DNA of 64,000 nucleotides from Ottelia alismoides (lineage: Eukaryota; Streptophyta; Magnoliopsida; Alismatales; Hydrocharitaceae): assembly GCA_037367405.1 (NCBI GenBank), contig JAZKJV010003279.1, positions 229,159 through 293,158 of the forward strand, in the 5' to 3' direction. Below the pieces are notes generated by a model, which did no database searches, was not told the DNA's origin, and saw only the letters and a program-made list of their open reading frames with translations. The position numbers and the translations under genes were made by a program. Below, piece after piece: positions 12,565 to 23,826 of the stretch; position 1 is the stretch's first letter; each line of letters begins with the position of its first letter.

Positions 12565-12840
12565 GGCGAGGACACGATGGGGTGCACTTGGCGAGCACAT
12601 GTGCTCACTCACAGCCTAGCGAGCACTTAGATTGCATATGTGCTCACCAGCCTAATCGCCATTTTGAATCTGGAGGCGCGGTTATGTTTTCATAAATGGG
12701 CGAGCACTTGAATAGCACAAGTGCTCGCCCCTCTGTGCTCGCCCAGTTGAAATTCAAGGCACGGCTGGATTGGCGCGTGTCATTTTTTGGGCAAGCACCT
12801 AAAGAGCACTGGGTGAGCACATAAGTGTGCTCGCCTGCGC
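12565..12840. repeat. CACTA left subterminal repeats
   Basis: Multiple direct and inverted copies of a core GCGAGCAC / GTGCTCGC, for example GCGAGCACATGTGCTC near 12590 and an inverted pair near 12700-12730. In En/Spm such subterminal motifs bind the TnpA protein; the equivalent role here is inferred. Confidence 0.85.
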
Positions 12841-14126
12841 CCATAAACAGAATGTCGGGTGCCCCCTTTCCTCATTCCCGCGAGACTCCCTCATTCCTTC
12901 ATCCCCTACGACGATCCGTGCTCGGCCATTACCGCATCAAGGGACTTCCGTTTCACTATTCAATCACACATACACACCCCTCTTTAGGTATATCTTATCA
13001 TCCTTTCTATTTTTTTGCGTATTTCATTCGATTTAATACTTGTTTTAGAGGTTTAGGGTTTTGATGTTGTTGATTGTTTTGTTCTTAAATTTAATATCAC
13101 TAGTTGTTAATCTTGTTGCTTATGCTTCATATAATTGTTTAATATGTAGTTGTTGTTAGATTTGAGTAAATATTTGTCTAATATAGATGAAATATTATAG
13201 GTATGTCAAGTGTTTGATTAACTGACACAACAAGTAAAGTGCTTAAATAGTGATGTAGGTGAATGTTGATATAGATGGGATGAGAGATACAATAGTTTTA
13301 TAACACTAGGTTCATAACATTAGGTTCATTGAGAAGTGCCATAAGACTAGTTTAATAACGCTAGGGAATGTTGATATAGAGAAGTTCCATAACACTAGTT
13401 TCATAACACTAGGTTCATTGAAAGAGGTGATAGGAGATACAAAACCTTTGAGAATAAGAACTATATAATGGATGTCAAATTAGTCATTTATTTAAGTTAA
13501 AATCGTTGGTGCATAATAATAACTATAAACAGGAATATTTCTTCTGTGATATTTTATTATCACATTAAATTCTAGTTAATGTCATTAAGTATATCATATT
13601 AACTTTTAGTTAGGTTGATGATAAGTCTAAAACACTAATCATTAATTATTATAAAATCGCACAAAATCATTCACACACAGTGCATCCCTCCACACCGGGT
13701 GGTGTGTGGCCCTGCACAATGAGAGGCGTGTGCAACACATTGGAGGATTTGATCACCTCTAACTGTGTTGTGTTTTTTATTGTTTCACAACACTATTGGA
13801 CTCACTTTGGGATGTTTATCCCAGACCAATGGTCGTGGATTTTTATGTTTGCAGGTTTAAAATTCGGTTTTTTTGCATGTACCCATTTAATATTATTGAG
13901 CCAATCCACTCTGTTAGGCACTACATTAGGATCACACTTATCCCTATCCCCATCGTTAACCAATCAAATTTACGTAATTGTCCAGCTAGCATAAGTGAAT
14001 AAATATTTTAAGATTATTTTATAGTCTCATTTGTAGCACGTACAAATGCATGACGTAAAATGATCTTAAAGTATTACATTTATGTTAGCTTTCCTTAGTT
14101 CGGAGATCCCGGACTAAGGGGGTCTG
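12841..14126. other. CACTA 5' non-coding region
   Basis: AT-rich sequence between the left subterminal repeats and the foldback. It holds short direct repeats of a 'cataacactaggttcat' type unit near 13300-13420. Two overlapping small ORFs (13680-14002) show no recognisable domain and I do not call them genes. It is probably the promoter, untranslated leader and first intron of the transposase gene. Confidence 0.5.
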
Positions 14127-14390
14127 TAAGGATTCAAACTTACTAAAAGGTGATTGTTGTCACAAGCTCTTTATTTCTGATGGAAATTCGGTTCATAACC
14201 CCTTCCTCTTCGGTATACCAAATCAATCATAGTGTACTATCAAAATAATCACTAATATGATTATTTTGAAAGTTGATTGCGATTGATTTATGAGATATAC
14301 AGGAGAGGTGCAGGGTTATGCTGCCGAATTTTTGTCAGAAATAAACAAGCTTGTGACAACAACCATCTTTTAGTAAGTTTGAATCCTTAT
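14127..14390. repeat. 264-bp near-perfect foldback inside the CACTA leader
   Basis: Left arm from TAAGGATTCAAACTTACTAA (14127) and right arm ending with its complement at 14390, each about 125-130 bp, with only scattered mismatches and a very short loop near 14250-14260. RNA from either strand would form one long hairpin. It lies upstream of the transposase ATG, probably in a leader intron, since an acceptor-like TTTCATTCAG precedes the ATG at 14517. It could be a nested foldback/MITE or a small-RNA precursor; see the finding. Confidence 0.85.
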
Positions 14391-14516
14391 GGACGGGCTC
14401 AAGTGATAACATAATTAAGACACTTCTCTTCTCATCTTTTATCTCAATAATGGGTTAGGTTTAGGTATTCCTTACATATTTTCCTGGATTTGACACTATA
14501 AATTATTTCATTCAGG

Positions 14517-17415
14517 TTGATCAATATGACTAATAGAGAGTGGATGTACAACCATGTAGTAGATGAACGTGTAGCAGATACCTTTCAAAGAGGTGTTCAG
14601 GAATTTATACAATTTGCTTACGCACAAGGTTCCCGTATCATGGATTCAGATGGAACTATCTTGTGTCCGTATCAAAAATGTCGTTTAATTAGGAAGAGAT
14701 CCAAGGATGAAACTCAGTTACATCTTTATAAAATGGGTTTCATGGAAGGATATCATATTTGGTGGAGGCATGATGAGGATTACAAGGACAGGATGAATGA
14801 TGCGGAAGAAGCTTACACCAGTAATCCTTTTGTAGATATAGTTATGGACGTTGCGGGTTCAGGTTTTAATGCTACTTTTTTAGATGATGACGAACCATAT
14901 GGAGAGTCCGTAGAATTCAACGAGCTGTTGAAAAAAGCAGAAGAGCCATTGTGGTTGGATTGCAAAACATATTCAAAACTCTCTGCGGTTTCGGATCTTC
15001 TATTGATGAAGATGGAGTATAATATGACCGATCGTAATTTTGATGCAATGCTTAGGATTATCAAGAAAATGTTACCAGAAGATGTAGAATTACATGATAA
15101 TTATTACAAAACAAAAAAGATGATGCGGAAGATGGGTTTAGCGGATAAAATAGATTCTTGCATAAATCACCATACGGTGAACACCAGCATTTACAATGGT
15201 GTCCTGAATGTGACAAGCCAAGATATCAGGAAGCTAGTAAGAGTGAGACAAAAATCTCGAGAAAGATTTTACGTTATTTCCCATTGACTCCGAGATTGAA
15301 ACGATTATACTATTGTAAAGAAACGGCGAAGCATATGGCATGGCACGCGGAACATAAAGTCGATGAGTACATGGAGCATCCATCGGAGTCTGATTTTTGA
15401 AAAGTATTAATGTCAGCTTTTCCTACATTTTATGAAGAAAAGAGGAATTGTGTTATAGGTTTATGTACAGACGGGTTTAATACTCATGGAAGAAGCAAAG
15501 ATTACTCTTGCTGATCAGTAATGACAACACCATACAATATACCCCCATGGTTATATAATAAGTGACAGTTTATGTTTCTTTCACTGTTGGTACCAGGACC
15601 TACAAATCTGGAAAAATACAACGACATTTATTTACGTCCTCTTATAGATGAGTTGAAAATGTTATGGGTCGATGGAGTTGATACATATGATGCAAATAAA
15701 AGTCCAACATTTAACATGAAAGTAGCTCTGCTTTGGACGATAAATGACTTCTCGGCATATGGAATGTTATCTGGATGGAGTACGCATGTATGTAAAAGTT
15801 GTCCATATTGTATGGAGAGTAATAAATCTTTCCAGCCTCAACACTGTTAGAAACCATGTTTTTTTATTGTCACAGACGTTTTCTTCCAAACAATCATCCA
15901 TATCAAAGACAGAAGCAGTCATTTAAAAATAATATAATTGATCTTTCAGGTCCCCCACCATTCAAGACAGACGATACGATATTATCAAGCTTGGAAGAAT
16001 TGGAGAAATCAGCCTTAGAGAATGGAGATAAAACAAAAAATTTTCCTGATTTTGGTGACAATCATAATTGAATAAAGAAGAGTATATTTTGGGAATTACC
16101 ATATTGGAGTAAGTTACTGATACGACAGAACTTAGATGTTATGCGTACAGAGGAAAATGTATTTGATAACATCTTCTATACTGTTATGGATGTAACCGGT
16201 CGATCAAAAGATACAGTAAAATCTCGTCGTGATTTACAAATCATATGAAATCGGCAAGAGTTGCATATAAAGGAACATGATAATGGAAGGGTTGAACTTT
16301 CTAAAGCAAAGTATACCTTAGACAGAAATCAAGTTAAGCTTGTATGCGAATGGACAAGCAAATTGAAGTTTCCAGACAGATATGCATCAAATTTTTTCCA
16401 ATTTGATCGATTTAAAGAAGTTTTCATTTAAGGGAATGAAAAGTCATAACTGTCATGTTTTCATGGAAAGATTGCTTTATGTTCAATTTGGTTGAGGAAA
16501 TAACACCATATGTTCAGTAAGTATTTGTATTACTTTATGTATATATGAAAATTCAATTTCAATTAATTCTGATGTTTCTTTACTAATTTTAGGGAATTTA
16601 GGAAGAAAATTATCGAGGAAAATCCTATGTATTCAGATGACGAAGTTTTGAGCGTCTATAGGAATTAATTTCTAGCTTGGTTTAAAGATCGCTCAAAACA
16701 GTTGGACAGTGGCGATTTTTATTCTCATATTTTAAAATATTTTGGAGAAGGACCTATTTATAAGGTCTGATCTTACAATTCTTACCGCAACAATAGTTAT
16801 TGTTTTCATACCTTCAATTCCGGTAAATATTTAACAACTCAGAATCATGGAGTGATGGTTCGTGGATCTTGTTATGAGGAAGATCATATAAATTATTATG
16901 GAATTTTAAAAGAGATACTAGAGGTGGAATATAGCATTCCAGGATTGAATAAAGTAGTTCTCTTCTTGTGTGATTGGTATGAACCCAATGGAGGTGTAGT
17001 ACTCGATAGGAGAAATAACAGTGTCGATGTGGTACCAAGAAAATTTATACGCAGATTTGAATCCTTCGTTTTAGCTTCTCAAACGGATCAAATATGCTAT
17101 CTCCCACAAGTGTCAAAGAAGAGAAAGAGCGTTGAAACTTTAACTGTTGTGAAGATAAATTCTCGAGGCTATATTTCTAATGATTACACTCATCATGAAG
17201 ATGACATAGATGAAGCATTCACACCGACACATGAACGAATAGACTTAACAGAAGAAGTTCCAATCATCGTATCAATTCGATTGGTTGATAATGAGGTTTT
17301 ATGTGTTGACCTACAAGATGATACCGACTCCACAAACGATGATTCAGAAAACTCAGAAAACGAAGAAAACAGAGAAATATCCTTTAATCCCACTGAAATA
17401 AATGATGAAGATTAG
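14517..17415 (+). pseudogene. CACTA transposase TNP2/TnpD-like (decayed)
   Basis: The N-terminal block (14517-15157) is a transposase-associated domain: NREWMYNHVVDERVADTF, then CPYQKCR and HLYKMGFMEGYHIWWRHDE. A frameshift with local loss near 15150 leads to the TNP2 domain (15158-16250) with CPECDKPRY, FPLTPRLKRLYY, MAWHAEH, LCTDGFNTHG, LVPGPTNLEKYNDIYLRPLI and NLDVMRTEENVFDNI. A DUF4218-like remnant follows (about 16430-16510). A C-terminal DUF4216-like block (16814-17415) contains HGVMVRGSCYEEDHINYYG, LFLCDWYEPNGG and an acidic tail. Stops at 15398, 15512 and later, plus frameshifts, break the frame. The protein would cut at the CACTA termini. The start ATG follows a splice-acceptor-like CAG. 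Introns are likely near 16510-16595. Confidence 0.9.
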
Positions 17416-17503
17416 TTGTAAGTTTTATTACACTATTGTAATCAAATTAGCAAAAATCTTTAGTAATAATTATGTAATTAACTATTACATCATCATTACA
17501 GAC

Positions 17504-19452
17504 ATGGCAGGTTTTTGACATGGCGGAGCTCATGGATCACATCGATCCAATCGTCCATCTTCCTCAGACATACCTTCATCCAGTAGGCAGCCCACCCCGG
17601 ATGATGTATTAGATTCACAGTCCAACGAGGTCCGGCGGGTCATAGCCTACTACGAGTCTCTTGGTTATCCTCCTCCACCATTTTATGTAGGTGCCAATGG
17701 AGAGCCATCTACCTCAGCTGCTCCTACTGGATTCCCGGTCCCGATCCCCATACCTGCATGGACATCGATGGGTTCTGATTCTCCTTCTTCTGGACGTCCG
17801 AGCACCTCCGTGTCTTTACCTACTACAACTGGACAAACTTCGGTGTCCTATCATTTGTTGGAGGTTACGATGGATGGGAGGTAAGATTTTAATAAATTTT
17901 GTCATTTTAATTTTACCAAATATTTATAAATTGTATCATGTTTATAAATCTTACCAATTGCAAGGATTTTTTGAATAACAATAGGATGGCAAAGGAGATA
18001 ATCAACATAATCAAGAAACACTTGACTTGCATGCAATTTAAATGGTGTCGCATCCCTTCTACAGAACAGGAGAGACTGTTTGATATGTTTCTCGTAAGAA
18101 AAATTTCTAAGAAGTGATATAGAAAATTTTTGTCAAGTTTTTTGGATCTAATATTTTGCTGCATTTTCAGAGTAGGTATCGCCTTGGTTCGGGTCTGGGG
18201 AAGGAGGCTTATCATCGAGCCTTTATTCATTTGGCGGAGAAGAGAATGAGCGATACATTTTTCAAGGCAAGGAGAGACTCGCATGGGAAGACGAGATGCG
18301 AGGAGATGAATTTTGAGGAGATGAAGAGGTTCCCGCCAGCATAGTGTACGGAGAATAGGTATTGTATTTCTTAAATACTTTATAATAAACTTTTTAAAGT
18401 AATCATAATCATAACATATTCCTTGCAGATGGGCGGGTTTCTATTATGCATTTATTGTGGACGCGGAGTTTGGAAGGAGATACACGATAGGAAGGACAAA
18501 CCGCAAAAAACAAAGGATTAAATCGACACGTGGCTCTAAAAGCCACATTCGGATTAGAGCGGAGATGGTATTACAATATAAAATTTATTTTTTCAAATCT
18601 ACTTTAATATAATGCAATGTTGTTATCACATCTTAAAATTATTTTTCAGGCAGCTAGGTTGGAAAGAGAACCCTCTTTTCAGGAGTGGTGGTCGAGGTCC
18701 CACATGAGTGGGAAAGAAGGAGAGTCATAATGGTCCACTTCTGAAGCAGGAGAATTGTTAGTAAGTCTATCAATTTATTTGCAATTGAATGATATATTAT
18801 AACTCATTTTTCTATATTTTATTTTGTATTTCAGGATCGTTATTTGACACTATTTGCAGAAAAATAAGGTGGTGATCCAACTGGATAGCAACCACCATTT
18901 GATAAAATAATCTGGAAGCAGGTATATATAAATATTATCTTACTATACTCATTTCTTATATATAATTTCATATTAAACAATGAAAATCTTATAAGGTGTT
19001 GGAGGAGAGGGACGTTGTGGCGAACTGGAAGCAAACACTTGGTGGTCTTCCTCTATACTATGTGGAGTAACATCATCATTCCTATTCTGCATACTTCCAG
19101 CCGTCGTACACAAAACCACATTCGTCCCAATCATCAATGCCAATGGAGTCGCAGATGGCGATGATGGTGGACCAGGTGACGAAGCTCCGAGAAGATTTCA
19201 CGACCTACATGTAAGTATTCTACTTAGAATGAGTAATAATCTTATATTTCTATATCTACAAAATGCAATTAACAGGTATATATCTTCCATATATAATGTA
19301 TGTGACAAGGGCGCACATCTCAACCTGAGGAGATTGAATCGGATGACGAAGAGGATGATGAGAACGATCCTGAAGAAGAGGCACACATGTATGCTACGTT
19401 CAAAGAGAAGGCGAAGGAAAAAAAAGAAATCAAAGCAGGGCTTAATTTCTAA
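17504..19452 (+). pseudogene. CACTA second gene, Transposase_24-like (TnpA-type), multi-exon, decayed
   Basis: Downstream of the transposase on the same strand, as in two-gene CACTA elements. Exons inferred from frame and GT/AG borders: 17504-17881 (Ser/Pro-rich N-terminus, IAYYESLGYPPPPFYVG), about 17984-18089 (INIIKKHLTCMQFKW), 18172-18357 (SRYRLGSGLGKEAYHRAFIH), 18430-18567 (AFIVDAEFGRRYTIGRTNR), about 18650-18758 (EPSFQEWWSRSH), 18835-18920, about 18996-19210 (DVVANWKQTLGGLPLYYVE, QMAMMVDQVTKLREDF) and about 19310-19452 (acidic ESDDEEDDENDPEEE, then a Lys-rich end, TAA at 19450). Stops at 17516, 18342, 18728 and 18867 show decay. Proteins of this type bind the subterminal repeats; that role is inferred. 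Confidence 0.8.
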
Positions 19453-19756
19453 AATTTTTAGATCAAGGAAGAAGTGAATTTTTGTTGCTATTGGCTTGTG
19501 TTGTTGTTAAACTTTTAGCATATATTTTAATTTATATAAACTTTGATAGTATAATTTGTTGTAATTTTACTTGTCGTTGTTGTTTCAAACATATATTTGT
19601 AGTATTTAGATGTTAAATTTGAATGTTTAGTTTCTAAGTTCATGTATATTGTGTGAGTTCGACTTGTTAGTGCTAGTTAATTTAGTTGACGAACTGATAT
19701 ACTATATATACGCTTAGCGAGCTCTGATAAGCACCTGTAGTGGTTTATTGGCAGGC

Positions 19757-19800
19757 TATATAGGTTCGATGGGGCGTCAAAACCCCACCGAACCTATATA
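19757..19800. repeat. 18-bp inverted repeat near the CACTA 3' end
   Basis: TATATAGGTTCGATGGGG (19757-19774) and CCCCACCGAACCTATATA (19783-19800) pair with one mismatch around 8 bp. It lies between the second gene and the right subterminal repeats and may act in transcript 3' end formation (inference). Confidence 0.75.
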
Positions 19801-19821
19801 ATTTTTTTCCTGGAGATCAGT

Positions 19822-20080
19822 TTGGGCGAGCACATGTGCTCGACAGGTGCTCCGTAATGATTACCCTATTTTGTAGGGGCGATCATTTCGGCGAGCACAT
19901 TTGTGCATGCCAAGGAGCGGGCGAGGACATAACGTCCCCATGTGCTCGCCCACCAGTCGGGGCGACTCTCGTATCAACGACCACAGTAGTGAACGAACAC
20001 ATGTGCTCGCCCACTTACCGGGCGTGCACATGGCGTGCTCTTGGCGTGCACATTACGAGCCATCATGTGCACACCAATCC
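19822..20080. repeat. CACTA right subterminal repeats
   Basis: Copies of GGCGAGCACATGTGCTCG-like motifs in both orientations, matching the left subterminal block. Some have drifted (GGGCGTGCACATGGCG). Candidate TnpA-type binding sites. Confidence 0.85.
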
Positions 20081-20097
20081 CATCTTTTTTTGTAGTG

Positions 20098-21106
20098 TGC
20101 TGTCACCAAGGCAGAGATAGCTAGGGTACTAAAAAGGGGTGGGGCGCGAGGTGGCCAGCTGGGAGAGCAAATGAAGAGCTTTATAGCATGTCCCAGGAAG
20201 CTTGGAAGAATTGGATGGAGCGCACGAACCGAGGGGCGGATCCCTAAGGAAATCAACGGGCGAAGGTCTTGGATCCCTCCTCGATAATCGGATCCTTGGA
20301 ATGGAGTCGGAGGTGGTCGGATCAGGTCTGTAAAAATCGACGAAGAGAGCATAAAACCCGGATCTGCGCGAGGGAAGGTTCGGGAGGGGTAGTTGACCGG
20401 GGTCAACATTCCTCCAGGACCAATCAGAAAATAGAAATCCAAAAAAAATTGTAAAATCAATTAAAAATAGTAAATGATTCTAAATCAAAAAGTGTACAAA
20501 ATAAAAAATACGTGTTATTTTCTAAACTATTTTTCTGTGATATCTATTTATTTTTATGAAAAATAAATTATGGTGTATACAATATAGTGTATTATATACA
20601 TGTATAAAATACCTATGAATTTTGTACGATTATTTATATTTTCTTATTTTTGCACAAATACCCCAATTTTATATTTTTTTATTTACACCATAATTTTTGG
20701 AGTATAAAATTATTTTTATTTTATTTTTAGAAGTATATACAAGGAAATAGAAACACCTTTTTATTTTTATTTTTATAGAAATAAATTATATAAATATAAA
20801 TATATTCATAGGTGATAAATATGTACAAGGTAGAGTGGCCCTATCTCTCTCTACTTATTTTATTTGGCAATCAGGCCAATTCCTGGCCCTCTCTTGGGTT
20901 CAGGTCACTCAATATTTATTCTAAATATTTCCTTCTTTTTCTTCTATTCTTTATTCTTTTATTTTTACACAAAACATGCTAATTATAAAATATTAACAAA
21001 TGCATGCTTATTACTAATTTATTGTATTTACAGCTATTTACAGGATGCTTTGCCAAGATATTTAGCTAAAATAAAAGAATAAAGAGTGATGAATGAGTAT
21101 TCATCA
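20098..21106 (-). mobile_element. C/E LTR, 5' part (U3) upstream of the CACTA insertion
   Basis: It starts on the minus strand at 21106 with TGATGAATACTCATTCATCA, immediately after a polypurine tract (21107-21119). It aligns with 3284-4287 of the paralogous LTR. Together with 10306-12541 it forms one LTR that has a PPT on its upstream side (E) and a PBS on its downstream side (C), so it is shared by two internal regions. Confidence 0.85.
20178..20187 (-). promoter_or_regulatory. Putative LTR TATA box, cut off from its leader by CACTA
   Basis: GCTATAAAGC on the minus strand, identical to 3361-3370. Transcription would run into the right end of the CACTA element about 80 bp downstream. Confidence 0.5.
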
Positions 21107-21119
21107 CCCCCCTATACTT
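21107..21119 (-). other. Polypurine tract of element E
   Basis: The minus strand reads AAGTATAGGGGGG directly before the LTR start, the same tract as in B (60104-60116). It is the plus-strand primer site for reverse transcription. Confidence 0.9.
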
Positions 21120-22684
21120 TACTTTTACTAGTCCCTTAGCAAACACTTATTTGAAAAATAAGTGAAAAGAAAAGGAAAAGAAAACGAAGAGAAATCAAGG
21201 TTGATTATTAAACTTGACTTCATTAAAGTGATGTATGGAGCTTCGTCAGACCTTTAGATTATTAGTTTGCCAGAACCTTATTTGGACTTAGGTTTAAAAC
21301 TTAACAGCCTCTAACTTCCATCAATCTATGGTCAGGACTCCTTAATAATCCAGATCAGAACAAGTCTACATACACAAACTCTAATGACCATGAATCTTTC
21401 CTTGTACCGTGTAAGTGATATGTTGCTCCCCACCTCAGAAATGGCAAAGTGACAACCCCCCTCAACATGGTAACTCTAATGCCCTAGTCTGGAAGCTCTT
21501 TCCTAGAGGAGCGGGGTATTCCCTTCTATGTTCAAGTGATACCCGCTCAAGAAGAGGAGGAGGAAGAGAATGGACCATGGCTAGTGTAGCCATGTATCCT
21601 AGGGAGCCCAACCAGTGTAGCTAAGTCTCCCTCCTGCAAGCTTCATGAGATGGGAATGGGTAACATAAGCTTTGCTTTATTTGGCTATATACACTCCGGT
21701 GGGTATTTCATTTTCTATCAGTCCCACCACTTTTTTGGAGTTTTTCTTTCTTTTGTACATTTTTTTGATGTACATATGTACAACAAATCTATATGGTCCA
21801 CCATATATACATAAGGAGTTTTTCCTCTTGAGCCAGTAGACTATCCCTCTTTTGAAGCATTATTGCAACCCACAACTCCTGTCTTTAGACCTCAATGCTG
21901 CCAGACCAAGTTGAGGCGTACTTTCTTCACTAAAAGAAGACGAGAGGTTCCGCCTAGAAGTACTACCCTCGTATGCTACCCCAAGCCAAAGAATACTGCC
22001 TCCTCACCACCTCCTCCGTAGAGAGCTATGTGTAAGGTGCTGGTGCAAGTAAAGCCATTGTCTGTGAGAGTCCTGTGTGCGTTGTTAAGTGTTCTACTTA
22101 CACTCATCAAGATGGCATATGATCATAGCCTAGTGGACTCAATGAATTAAGTCACCAAATGGACCTTAAAAGTCTTAACCTAAGCCTTATAAGGTTCCTC
22201 TTAAACTTAGGTGGATTAAGGTCTTAACCAAGCTCCATTTTTCAATTTAATTCTAGGCTAGTTTAAATGTCAACTATGATTAAGAAAAACTGTACAAATA
22301 TATACAAAAATGTTTTTATGCAATTTTGAAAACATGCAAAATTTTTGAAAATGTCTGAATGAATGAATGCTGCAGAAGTTTTGCAAACTATTTACACACA
22401 TTTACATAAGGGTTTTTGCAAACTTTTTTGTTTTTTCAAACATTTTACAAAAACTTTGTACTATATACATAATTTTGATATCAAAATATTTACAAACTCT
22501 TTACATAAAATATTTTTACAAACATTTGTAAAAAATAATTTTATAAATAGCTATGTATGTGCAAAAAAGAATTTTATGTACAAGGAAATTTTTAAATTTT
22601 TATGGTTTTTAGATAAAGGATTTTAGCCATTTTATTTATTAGCACACTCACACAAAGTACGAGTTATGGCTAAAGTATTTATGA
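21120..22684 (-). other. 3' untranslated region of element E
   Basis: Non-coding. It is collinear in reverse complement with B 58560-60103, for example the block around 21540-21640 against 59590-59700 and the AT-rich stretch 22290-22680 against 58560-58950. Small ORFs such as 21415-21624 are not conserved coding sequence. This shared region links E (integrase-bearing) to B (gag-only). Confidence 0.75.
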
Positions 22685-22696
22685 AATATATACGAC

Positions 22697-23062
22697 ACTC
22701 CCCTATACTTAGCTCGAACGATGTCCTCAGAGTGGATCGCGAGCGATGAAGAAGACATAACTCGTGCTTAGTATAGGGAAGTGAAAAAGGAATGGTATAC
22801 TATAACGACGAATCAAAGAATCGAATGAAAAAGGATCTTGGTGTTTCCCCCTATACTTAGGATCAAGTAATCCTAAGTATAGCAGACTGTACATAAAGGG
22901 AAATCGGAGTGAAAAAATGTACATGATCTACCTCCCCTAAACTTAGGGTAATATCTCCCTAAGTATAGGCAGCAAAAATAGAGGTAAAAAGAATAAAAAA
23001 GGAAATCAAAAGTCTGACACCTCCTATACTTAGGGTAAAGTGCACCCTAAGTATAGCATAAT
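22697..23062 (-). repeat. Array of polypurine-tract hairpins in E
   Basis: Repeated inverted pairs of the type CTATACTTAGG...CCTAAGTATAG: 22853-22880, about 22936-22965 and 23031-23059, plus a single tract at about 22697-22712. On the minus strand each hairpin is followed by a G-run, giving internal copies of AAGTATAGGGG. The same array lies in B at 58089-58520. Confidence 0.85.
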
Positions 23063-23826
23063 CAAAGATGCAAATGGGGTGTTGGACTGAAGAATGGTAT
23101 GATATGGAGATCTGGATCTATACAAGGCGGAAGACTGATAATCAGGCGTGAAATACAATAGATGTGAGTCAAAAACCACATCCAACACAAAATGAATAGG
23201 GGAGACGTCAACGACCAGTGGCTCATGATCTTGATATGGTTTGAGCCGCTGCCCGTTAACACGAAAGGTAGACTCAGATGACATCTCAGATATGTCAATG
23301 CTTCCATTGGCATGTACCTTTCAGACCAGGTATGGTCCCTTCCATTTGCTCTGCAACTTCCCTGGAAATAATCTAAGCCTGGCATCGAACAACCATACTC
23401 TCTGATCAGGCTCAAACTGCTTGTGGCTCATATGAGAATCGTGCCACTCCTTCACTCTCTCCTTGTATTGTAGGCTGCTTGAAAAGGCTGCATCTCTAAG
23501 CTCCTCCAGGACTGCCAATTCTTCCCTCCTCAGGTCTCCTACACTCACTGGATCCAAAAGTATGTCTGTGATAGCCCAAAGTGACTTGTGCCTAAGCTCA
23601 ACAGGTAAATGGCAGGGCTTGCCATAAACGAGGCAAAAGGGAGATGTACCCAAAGGAATTTTGAAGGAAGTCCGATATGCCCATAAGACCGAGTCCAAAA
23701 GCTGTGACCAATCCTTTTGGTAAGGGCGGACGACCTTCTACAATTTAGTCTTTATCTCCCTGTTTGACACTTCAGCAACACCATTGGTCTGAGGATGATA
23801 TGGAGTGGCTACTCGATGGCGCCATT
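23030..23826 (-). pseudogene. Integrase, C-terminal half, element E (decayed)
   Basis: Minus-strand frame opening at the D junction with RVATPYHPQTNG, the conserved end of the integrase catalytic core, then EVSNREIK, then (23698-23321) WAYRTSFKIPLGTSPFCLVY, MSHKQFEPDQRVWLFD and a GPY/F-type module (KLQSKWKGPYLV), and a C-terminal part down to 23030. Stops at about 23738 (TAG) and 23317 (TGA) break it. The zinc finger lies across element D at 32269-32465. About 110 residues of the core between zinc finger and this block are missing, including at least two catalytic acidic residues. The enzyme would have inserted cDNA into the genome. Confidence 0.85.

Larger units (their letters stand above)
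12542..20097 (+). mobile_element. CACTA (En/Spm-type) DNA transposon, 7.56 kb
   Basis: Terminal inverted repeats CACTACAAAAAAA (12542-12554) and TTTTTTTGTAGTG (20085-20097), flanked by a TGC target-site duplication. Inside are subterminal repeats on both sides, a long foldback (14127-14390), a TNP2/DUF4216 transposase gene (14517-17415) and a Transposase_24-like second gene (17504-19452), both on the plus strand. This is the complete two-gene architecture of plant CACTA elements. Both genes carry stops and frameshifts, so the copy is probably no longer autonomous, although its ends look intact and might still be mobilised in trans. It sits inside an LTR about 80 bp downstream of that LTR's TATA box. 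Confidence 0.97.

Noticed and set aside
13680..14002. Two overlapping ORFs upstream of the CACTA transposase as a possible third gene
   Set aside because: No recognisable domain, overlapping frames, within the presumed leader region.
21415..21624. Small ORF in the E 3' UTR as a possible env-like gene
   Set aside because: No signal peptide or membrane segment, and the matching B region (about 59590-59760) does not keep the frame.
22697..23062. Spaced repeats considered as a CRISPR-like array or tRNA-like hairpins
   Set aside because: Units are imperfect hairpins with irregular spacing tied to the PPT sequence, in a retrotransposon 3' region of a plant genome.
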